Of a stretch of 58,255 bases of DNA, positions 51,969 through 58,255 are shown piece by piece. Source of the stretch: Streptomyces sp. A1136 (GTDB taxonomy: Bacteria > Actinomycetota > Actinomycetes > Streptomycetales > Streptomycetaceae); contig NZ_SSBJ01000041.1 of NCBI RefSeq assembly GCF_004795055.1, positions 1 through 58,255 of the forward strand. The letters are read 5' to 3'. Both the position numbers and the translations under genes were made by a program. The notes beneath the pieces are model-generated. The model saw only the letters and a program-made list of their open reading frames with translations. It did no database searches and was not told the origin of the DNA. Within the stretch, counting starts at the first letter, position 1. Each line of letters opens with the position of its first letter.

Positions 51969-52871
51969 ATGACTGACAACGACACCAAGCCCCGCGCGCT
52001 CACCCTGCTCGGCCTCGGCGACATGGGCACCGCCCTCGCCCGGACGTGGGTCACCGCCGGACACCCCATGACCGTATGGAACCGCACGCCCGGCAAGGCG
52101 CAGGCACTCGCCGCCGAAGGGGCGGCCGTCGCCGCGAGCCCCGCCGAGGCCGTCACCGCGAACACGCTCATCGTGCTCTGCCTGTTGGACGACGCGAGCA
52201 TCGGCGCCGTCCTGGACGGGGTGGACCTGACCGGCAAGGACCTGGTCAACCTCACCACCGGCACGCCCGCCGAGGGCCGGGACCGTGCCGCCTGGGCCGA
52301 GGAGCGCGGCGCCCGCTTCGTGGACGCGGGAATCATGGCCACCCCGTCGATGATCGGCGTCCCGGAAGCCGGCGGTTACGTCTTCTACAGCGGCTCCCGT
52401 GCGCTCTTCGACACCCATCGCACGACTTTGGAAGTCCCGGCCGGCGCCCGGTTCGTCGGCGAGGACCCAGGCTACGCGGCCCTGCACGACGTGGCGCTGT
52501 TGAGCGCGATGAACGGGCTCTTCGCCGGGATCTCCCACGCCTACGCGCTGATCGAGGGCGAGGACATCGCCCCCGAGGACCTGTCCCCGCTGCTGTCCGA
52601 GTGGCTGGGTGCGATGGGTTCCTTCGTGGGCGACGCCGCCGAACGGCTGACCTCTCGGGACTTCACCACCGGGGTGGTGTCCAACCTGGCCATGCAGGTC
52701 GCGGCGGGCGGCACCCTTCTGCGTACCGCCGCCGACCAGGGGGTCAGCGCCGAGCTGATCGAGCCGTACCTGCAGTTGCTGAAGGAGCGGCTGGACGCCG
52801 ACCCGGCCGCGCACTCGGGCGAGGACACGGCCGGAGCGATCACCCTGCTCCGGCGCGGGCCCGGTCGCTGA
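51969..52871 (+). CDS. NADPH-dependent imine reductase-like oxidoreductase
   Basis: A 300-aa beta-hydroxyacid-dehydrogenase/imine-reductase fold. The Rossmann motif TLLGLGDMGTALARTWVTAG is followed by VWNRTPGKAQAL (NADPH-type Arg) and IVLCLLDDASI. The interdomain helix contains YAALHDVALLSAMNGLFAGI, then SHAYALIEGE, as in imine reductases/reductive aminases, with Asp in the position often used as proton donor. The C-terminal helical domain completes the dimer. It reduces a cyclic imine or related C=N bond; the physiological substrate is unknown. It is divergent from the HxlR gene, 99 bases apart. Confidence 0.88.
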   Translation: MTDNDTKPRALTLLGLGDMGTALARTWVTAGHPMTVWNRTPGKAQALAAEGAAVAASPAEAVTANTLIVLCLLDDASIGAVLDGVDLTGKDLVNLTTGTPAEGRDRAAWAEERGARFVDAGIMATPSMIGVPEAGGYVFYSGSRALFDTHRTTLEVPAGARFVGEDPGYAALHDVALLSAMNGLFAGISHAYALIEGEDIAPEDLSPLLSEWLGAMGSFVGDAAERLTSRDFTTGVVSNLAMQVAAGGTLLRTAADQGVSAELIEPYLQLLKERLDADPAAHSGEDTAGAITLLRRGPGR

Positions 52872-53098
52872 CCTGTCCGAGCCTGGCGGTGGGACGACGG
52901 CGGCCCCTGCTCTCAAAGCGGGTTCGTGCCCCCGGCCGACAGTTCCGTTGCCTCGCGTGCTGCTGTCGCGGGAGCTGCGCCGGGAGCGCGCCGTAGTGGG
53001 TGGCGAGGACCGCGCCCGTGCGGATTACCGTGACGGGAACGGTCTGGTTCATGGGATGCCCGCTACCAGACCGTCCATTACTTCACCCTGACCGAAGA

Positions 53099-54295
53099 TC
53101 ACGGCCGGTCCGGGAGCAGGGCGCGGAAGTGGGCCACCGTCCGCTCGGTCACGGCTTCGACGTAGGGCACGTACACGTCCGGGTCCGCATGGTCGGTCAT
53201 CGGGTAGGCCTGATGACCGTCGTGACCGGGGGCCCGGAAGGCGATGATCTCGTTGCGGATCAGCTCCTGCGCGAACTGTTCGATGGTCCGTATGAACCAT
53301 GAATACGTGGTGCCGTAGCCCCCCGAGGGGATCTTCGACCCGTATTCCCTGGCGAAACCGAACCCGCCGGACCGGTCCACGGTGAAGATCTGGTCGGAAG
53401 GCAGGTACAGCTGGTAGTGCCAGTCCTTGTCCTCCACACACCCGGCGGGCACGTTCGGAGGTGTCCGGAGCCGGGCGGTGTCGGGCAGGCCGGACCAGTC
53501 GAAGTGGATCCGCCACCCGTGCAGCACCTCCCGGGAGCGGCCCCTGATGGTGGTGATGCCCGGCCGGCCGGCTTCCTCCAGTGCCGTAGCCGTTTCGGTG
53601 ATCGCCTCGAAGACTCTTCGGACGGCTTGTGCGCTCGCCTGCCTGTTGCGTGCCGACGCGCGCACAGCCGCCCACCACACGGACGTGTCACCGACCGCCG
53701 ACAGCACTTCCGGCGGCCACTCGACGGGGTCGTCTCCGCTCGCCGCCATCTGGCGGGGGCTGAATCCGCCGGACAGCGGCTGGTCGGCCACCTTCTGCAC
53801 GCGCTCCCACTCCCTCAACCGGGCCACCTTCTCCCGCCATTGCCGCTCCTTCTCCTGATACGCACGCCTGTCCACTTCGCGCGCATGGGCCTCCCGCTCC
53901 GCCAAGCGCGCTTCGACGACGTCCCGGACCGGCCGGTAGACGGCCGCCGCGGACCGCACGGCCTCCAGGAACGATGCCCGGACGTCGTCGTACCGCAGCC
54001 GTGCCCGTCGACGCGTCCTCAACAGGTCCCAGCGCCCGATGCGCCGCTCCGCTTTGCCGAGTTTCCGGTCTTCCGCGGCGATCCGCTGCACGAACGAGGC
54101 CGCGGCGTCGTTCCAGGCGGCGACCTCCTCCGGCGTTCCGCTCACGTCCACGTCCCTGGGCATCGACACCCGCCAAGCGCCGAGAGTGTCCGAGATGTGA
54201 TTCGCGGGCCGGTCGGGCTCCCCGGGGAACCAGTACACGGTGATGTCGAGGTCCTCACCGAGCCGACCGCCCCTGTACGAGATCTGTAAGGCCAT
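53099..54295 (-). CDS. Hypothetical protein with central coiled coil
   Basis: A 398-aa soluble protein. The N-terminal strand-rich segment ALQISYRGGRLGEDLDITVY leads to a long charged helical region (about 70-190) with EKERQWREKVARLREWERVQ, which should form a coiled coil. The C-terminal half has HFDWSGLPDTARLR, CVEDKDWHYQLYLPSDQIFT and FIRTIEQFAQELIRNEIIAF. I recognise no family. The start is uncertain: the frame is open to 54538 and ATG 54295 has no strong binding site, but it begins where folded sequence begins. It lies convergent to the imine-reductase-like gene. Confidence 0.65.
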   Translation of the reverse strand: MALQISYRGGRLGEDLDITVYWFPGEPDRPANHISDTLGAWRVSMPRDVDVSGTPEEVAAWNDAAASFVQRIAAEDRKLGKAERRIGRWDLLRTRRRARLRYDDVRASFLEAVRSAAAVYRPVRDVVEARLAEREAHAREVDRRAYQEKERQWREKVARLREWERVQKVADQPLSGGFSPRQMAASGDDPVEWPPEVLSAVGDTSVWWAAVRASARNRQASAQAVRRVFEAITETATALEEAGRPGITTIRGRSREVLHGWRIHFDWSGLPDTARLRTPPNVPAGCVEDKDWHYQLYLPSDQIFTVDRSGGFGFAREYGSKIPSGGYGTTYSWFIRTIEQFAQELIRNEIIAFRAPGHDGHQAYPMTDHADPDVYVPYVEAVTERTVAHFRALLPDRP

Positions 54296-54467
54296 GTGCC
54301 AACCATGGCAGTCCGCATGAGTCCGGAACACGGGGGGAACGAACAGATCCACAGATCCCGCACGACCCAGGCGCGACCACGGTCCGCGCGCCGGGCCGTC
54401 GGTAGCGAGCCGGCGGCCGACCCCCCGGCGCCCGTATCGCCGCCGGGCTGTGACTAGGGTGGACGCC

Positions 54468-55418
54468 ATGACGGCTTCCTCCGAAACTGCCCGGTTGCTG
54501 TACGGATGCATGGGGCTGGGTGGTGACTGGGACGACACGCCCTACGGCTCGGCCGACGTGGAACGCGCCGAAGCGGCGATCGAGGCCGCGCTGGACAGCG
54601 GCATCACCGTCTTCGACCACGCGGACATCTACCGCCAGGGCAAGGCCGAGGCCGTCTTCGGGGAGGTGCTCGGCCGGGCGCGGGGCCTGCGAGAGAAGAT
54701 CGTCATCCAGACCAAGTGCGGCATCCGTCTCGGTGACGGCGTCCGCCCCGGCATCTACGACCTGCGCGGAGAAACGATCCTCCGCAGGGTCCGGGAGTCC
54801 CTGGAGCGTCTGCGCACGGATTTCATCGACGTGCTCCTGCTCCACCGGCCCGACCCGCTGGCCGACCCGCGCGAGGTGGCAGCCGCGCTGACGTCCCTGC
54901 ACCGGCAAGGGCTGGTACGTCGCTTCGGCGTCTCCAACATGGGCGCGCCCGCCATCCGGGAACTGCGGGACCACCTCGACTTCCCTCTGGTGGCCAACCA
55001 ACTGGAGATGAGCCTGGCACGGAGGGACTGGCTGGAAGGGGGCGTCCTGGTCAACACCGCCGCGGCCGCGGACAACGGATTCCCCCTGGGCACCCTGGAG
55101 TACTGTCGCCAGAACGACATGCGCCTCCAGGCGTGGGGCGCGCTGGCCCAGGGCCGCTACACCGGGCGGCCGCGCACGCCCGACGACGAACGCACCGCAC
55201 ACCTGATCACCACCCTCGCCGAGGCCAAGAACACGACGCCGGAGACCATCCTGCTGTGGTGGTTGCAGCGGCACCCGGCACGCGTCGCCCCGGTCATCGG
55301 CAGCACCCGACCGGCCCGCATCCGTGCCTGCGCGGACGCCGCGGGACGCGAACCGGACCTCAGTCACGAGGAGTGGTACGACCTGTGGTTGTCGGCGCGC
55401 GGCGCCCCTCTGCCCTGA
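54468..55418 (+). CDS. Aldo/keto reductase
   Basis: A 316-aa TIM-barrel oxidoreductase. The catalytic tetrad can be placed: Asp and Tyr in FDHADIYRQGKAE, Lys in IQTKCGIRLG and His in DVLLLHRPDPL. The family blocks RRFGVSNMGAPAIRE and VIGSTRPARI (NADPH phosphate site) are also present. The YdhF-type oxidoreductase subgroup, acting on small carbonyls, is the closest match by pattern. ATG 54468 follows AGGGTGG. It is divergent from the hypothetical coiled-coil gene and has no operon partner. Confidence 0.92.
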   Translation: MTASSETARLLYGCMGLGGDWDDTPYGSADVERAEAAIEAALDSGITVFDHADIYRQGKAEAVFGEVLGRARGLREKIVIQTKCGIRLGDGVRPGIYDLRGETILRRVRESLERLRTDFIDVLLLHRPDPLADPREVAAALTSLHRQGLVRRFGVSNMGAPAIRELRDHLDFPLVANQLEMSLARRDWLEGGVLVNTAAAADNGFPLGTLEYCRQNDMRLQAWGALAQGRYTGRPRTPDDERTAHLITTLAEAKNTTPETILLWWLQRHPARVAPVIGSTRPARIRACADAAGREPDLSHEEWYDLWLSARGAPLP

Positions 55419-55655
55419 CCTCCGCCGCACCACAGGGCCCGGCGAGCACCGACAGCACGAGGCCCGAGCCGGTCGCGATCGTGACGGATGGCGGCCTGCC
55501 GGGGGAAGCCGGCGTGGCGTCGGATCGGCACACCAGGCGCAGCCGTGCCCTGTCGTGGGCGCCGGGAGGCCGGCGGGGAAGGGCCGGCGGACCTCCCCAG
55601 GCGCTCACGGCCCTTCCCCGGTCGGCAGCGGCACGTCTACCCACGAAGACCGGTC

Positions 55656-57020
55656 TCATGCCCTACCGACGTGACGCGGTTCGCATCGCCGGAGCGGGCC
55701 GTCCACGCGGACCACGACGGCCGGGCCGCGACCGACCCCACGAAGCCCGGGTCGGGGCGGCCGGCGCAGGTCTGACGACGACTCACCCCGACTCGGGGGC
55801 GCGCCCCCGCCCGGGTTCGGGCGCGGCGGTGTCGGACGGTCAGCCGGGTGTGCGGGAGCCCCAGCGGCGCCGCGGCTTCCCTCCGGCCCCCTGAACAGGC
55901 GTCCGCCCAGCAACTTCGCGGCCGTCGCGTCGCCCGCCGCCGCGGCCCGTATGTACCACTGCTCGGCCGCCGCCTCGTGTCCGCTGTGGAAGAGCAGGTG
56001 CCCCATGTCGGCCATGGAAGTGGCGTCACCAGCGTCACCGGCGTCACCCGCACGCCGCAGCCATGGCTCGGCCCCGTGCCACCTGCCGAGCTCGAAGAGC
56101 AGGCTCCCGAGCGGCCCCATCGCCCCTGTCTCCCCGGACTCGGCGACACGCCGGAGCCACTGTTCGGCCTCCGGTACCCGGCCGGTGCCCCCCAGCAGGA
56201 GCCCCAGATTGACCATCGAGCCCGCGTCGCTCGCGCGCCGCAGCCATGGTTCGGCCTCGCGCGGCTTCCCGGCCTCGCAGAGCCGGACGGCCAGGGCGGC
56301 GACCGCGAGCGGGCGCCCGGACTCGGCGGCCCGGCGGTACCACTGCTCGGCGTCGGCGGGCCGCCCGGTGTTCTCCATGAGCGCGCCGAAGTCGTACTGC
56401 GCGCGATCGAATCCGGCCTCCACCGTCGGAGGCGCCGGGTTCGACGAGGGTGGTCAGGCGTACGGCCACGGCGGCCAGGTCGGTGTCGAGGTCGACGTGC
56501 GGCATGCCGCCCAGCCTCCGGAACGCGGCCCGTTCGATGGCTTCGAGGACCTCCCGGTCGGTCCCGTTGATGGGGCTGACGGCCGCCAGGGCGGCGCTGC
56601 CCGCGTCGAGCGCGACATCGGCGTGGTCCCGCAGCGGGGGTGGTGGTCGCCGTGACCTGCGGGTGCTCGCGCCGAATCTCGGCCAAGAGCTGCTCCAGTT
56701 CGCCGAGGGCCCGCCGGATCGGTGAGCAGCCGGTCGCGCAGCCGGGTCTCCCATACGACCGCCACGCGCGCCCCCGCTTCGGGGTTCTCGGCGTGTGCGT
56801 CGGCGAGTTCCCGGGCCGAACGTTCCAGCTCCGCCGTCATTCGCTCCTCGGCGCCCTCACGGCGCCAAAGCCGCGGCAAATTCCGCGCGGCGCCCTCCAG
56901 CCCGGTGGCCGGCGCGGTGACGAGCACGGTGCCACCCTCGTGTGCCAGGCTCCCGATCACTCCCACATGGTCGGCTTCCCTCCTGCGCTCCGTCGACGGC
57001 GGTCCGAACAACCGCTCCAC
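55656..57020 (-). pseudogene. Sel1/TPR-repeat protein gene with three frameshifts
   Basis: Minus-strand reading from ATG 57020 gives MERLFGPPSTERRREADHVG to WETRLRDRLLTD. A shift near 56716 leads to RRALGELEQLLAEIRREHPQ. A shift near 56640 leads to PLRDHADVALDAGSAALAAV and GTDREVLEAIERAAFRRLGG. A shift near 56436 leads to VEAGFDRAQYDFGALMENTG. Six Sel1-type repeats follow (ADAEQWYRRAAESG, REAEPWLRRASDAG and similar). All three shifts lie in or beside C/G-rich runs. Sel1 repeats mediate protein contacts. It is either a decaying gene or a cluster of sequencing indels. Confidence 0.7.
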
Positions 57021-57076
57021 ACCCAGACGCTACGAGCCGACGGCCCACGACGCAGGAAGATCACCGAACAGGCAGG

Positions 57077-58015
57077 TCACACGAGGGTGGAGCGACCGGA
57101 CGGCGCCGGCCGCGAGGCTCCGTCCACGGCCAGGGCGGTACGTGCCAGCCCGCGCAGCCAGGCGTGGCCGTGATCGGTGTCGTATCGCTGGTGCCACGAG
57201 AGGTAAATGCGCGCCGGCGGCAGTTCGAGGGGGAGGGGGAGTACGACCAGGCCGAGGTCGGCGACAGCGGAGCGCGTGGTGGCTTCCGGCACGCTGACCA
57301 GGAGATCGGAGTCGCGCGCGAACTCCAGCGCGGCCGCTTCCGTGGGCGCCGTCGCCACGACGCGGCGGCTGAGGCCGAGTCCCGCGAGGGCGTCGTCGAG
57401 GGCATTGCCCAGGTTTCCGCGCCGCGAGACGGTGACGTGCTCGGCTGCGGCGTAACGCTTCGCGGTGACGGCCTTGACGCGGGTGAGGGGGTGCCCCTGC
57501 CTCACGACGACGACGAGGCGGGACTCGCCCACGCTCTCGCTGCGGATGTCCGGCGCGCCCGCGGGGTTGGCGTTCGCCTCCAGGTCGACCTCCCCGCGGC
57601 GCAACTCGGGTGTGTCGATGCTCGATTCGGCGACGAAACGCAACCGCACACCCGGCGCCTGTGCGCGTACGGCCGACAGCAGTGCGGGGCCGCTCGAAGC
57701 GACCAGGGAATCGTGCCAGCGGAGTGTGAACGTGCGTTCCAGCGAGGCCAGATCGAGCTCACGGCTCGGTGCCAGCACCCCCTGGACCTGCTGCAGCAGC
57801 TCGTGCACCTGTTCCCGGACGGCGATCGCATACGGGGTCGGGGTCATAGTGCGGCCTGTGCGCACCAGGATCTGGTCCCCGGTCGTGCGCCGGATCCGGC
57901 CCAGACTCCGGCTCATCGCGGGGGCGGTGACATGCAGGCGCGCGGCCGCCCCGGCCACGCTGCCTTCCTCCAACAATGCGTCCAGTGCGGTGAGCAGGTT
58001 CAAGTCCAATTGCAT
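57077..58015 (-). CDS. LysR-family transcriptional regulator
   Basis: A 312-aa LTTR. The N-terminal winged helix is LDLNLLTALDALLEEGSVAG, AAARLHVTAPAMSRSLGRIR and DQILVRTGRTMTPTPYA. The effector domain (about 90-295) includes LRFVAESSIDTPELRRGEVD and VVVVRQGHPLTRVKAVTAKRY. It binds a small ligand and usually controls the divergent gene, here the one starting at 58154. The ATG at 58015 is clear and gives the expected length. Confidence 0.93.
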   Translation of the reverse strand: MQLDLNLLTALDALLEEGSVAGAAARLHVTAPAMSRSLGRIRRTTGDQILVRTGRTMTPTPYAIAVREQVHELLQQVQGVLAPSRELDLASLERTFTLRWHDSLVASSGPALLSAVRAQAPGVRLRFVAESSIDTPELRRGEVDLEANANPAGAPDIRSESVGESRLVVVVRQGHPLTRVKAVTAKRYAAAEHVTVSRRGNLGNALDDALAGLGLSRRVVATAPTEAAALEFARDSDLLVSVPEATTRSAVADLGLVVLPLPLELPPARIYLSWHQRYDTDHGHAWLRGLARTALAVDGASRPAPSGRSTLV

Positions 58016-58153
58016 GTGAGTAATCCTAGCCGTGTCTTACGTGCAGTTGTTGTTAATCGTGGTGCTGGATACCTTCGAGGAAGAGCGCGGGACGGGACGC
58101 ACGACGCGGCCCGGACCGGCTCCATCGCCCCTCCTCAGACAAGGAGCACCACC
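58016..58153. promoter_or_regulatory. Divergent LysR control region
   Basis: A 138-base segment between the LysR gene and its divergent neighbour. It contains an AT-rich patch (58040-58060, TTGTTGTTAATCG). LTTR sites of T-N11-A form are expected here; several fit loosely and none can be singled out by eye. Confidence 0.4.
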
Positions 58154-58255
58154 ATGTCCGCAACGCTTCAGACCGCCGAAGTCGTCTCCTTTGACGCCGA
58201 TCTGCTGGCCGGGACCGCGGACGCCGTGCGTGCGGCCGGTTCGGCGCTGCTCGGG
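58154..58255 (+). CDS. Start of a gene cut by the right window edge
   Basis: The first 34 codons of a gene: SATLQTAEVVSFDADLLAG, then TADAVRAAGSALLG. AAGGAG lies seven bases before the ATG. The helical TADAVRAAGSALL segment resembles the first helix of inositol monophosphatase-type proteins, but this is too little to assign. It is divergent from the LysR regulator and is its likely target. Confidence 0.6.
   Translation, partial: MSATLQTAEVVSFDADLLAGTADAVRAAGSALLG

Noticed and set aside
1..58255. tRNA, rRNA or CRISPR features
   Set aside because: No TTCGANTCC-type arm with matching cloverleaf, no rRNA-like conserved blocks and no regularly spaced repeats were found on reading; a tRNAscan or CRISPR search would settle this.

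Overview
The window is high-GC DNA with strong G/C preference at third codon positions, frequent GTG starts, GGAGG-type ribosome binding sites and 4-base stop/start overlaps. Together with its protein families (AfsR/SARP-type regulator, Hanks kinases with extracellular sensors, Asp23/DUF6286/AmaP envelope-stress operon, IS5 and IS110 relics) this points to a Streptomyces or close relative, probably a variable chromosomal region. I recognised no rRNA, tRNA or CRISPR array.

Layout. 0-12 kb: end of an IS5-family element, GNAT acetyltransferase, large membrane patatin-like protein, secreted esterase, DUF2278/lamin-tail protein with a coupled small ORF, metallo-beta-lactamase-fold hydrolase, lipoprotein and YcxB-like protein, separated by long gene-poor stretches. 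12.6-15.4 kb: a compact RiPP cluster that I read as a lasso peptide cluster. It has a 38-codon precursor (12761-12877) with predicted core GFSGGLYDGHGYQG, a 15-bp hairpin, a protein joining a PqqD/RRE-like N-terminus to a transglutaminase-like leader protease (B), and an asparagine-synthetase-like cyclase (C). No transporter is adjacent. 15.4-18.7 kb: a convergent membrane protein, decayed gene fragments and a frameshifted FAD monooxygenase.

19-29 kb: small enzymes (VOC, SDR), a 991-aa AfsR-like regulator, a divergent DUF2182/DUF1326 pair, a secreted protein and an AraC regulator. 29.7-33.3 kb: a pseudokinase with a beta-propeller, translationally coupled to an active-looking receptor kinase. 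34-40.4 kb: a GCS2-type ligase, a methyltransferase, a second EF-G preceded by a 39-codon leader ORF and hairpin, and a 2H phosphoesterase. 41-42.2 kb: cold-shock gene, 16-bp palindromic terminator, and IS110 and IS5 relics.

42.3-46.1 kb: a membrane protein/XRE regulator/oxidoreductase operon, then a MarR/membrane protein/NmrA-type reductase set on the opposite strand. 46.2-50.2 kb: an envelope-stress module. An ECF sigma factor and an anti-sigma-like protein (zinc-finger motif plus Asp23-like domain) are divergent from a five-gene operon (Asp23, DUF2273-like, Asp23, DUF6286, AmaP-like). 51-58.3 kb: a DUF4096-only transposase remnant, a divergent HxlR regulator and imine-reductase-like enzyme, a hypothetical coiled-coil protein, an aldo/keto reductase, a Sel1-repeat gene with three frameshifts, and a LysR regulator divergent from a gene cut by the window edge.
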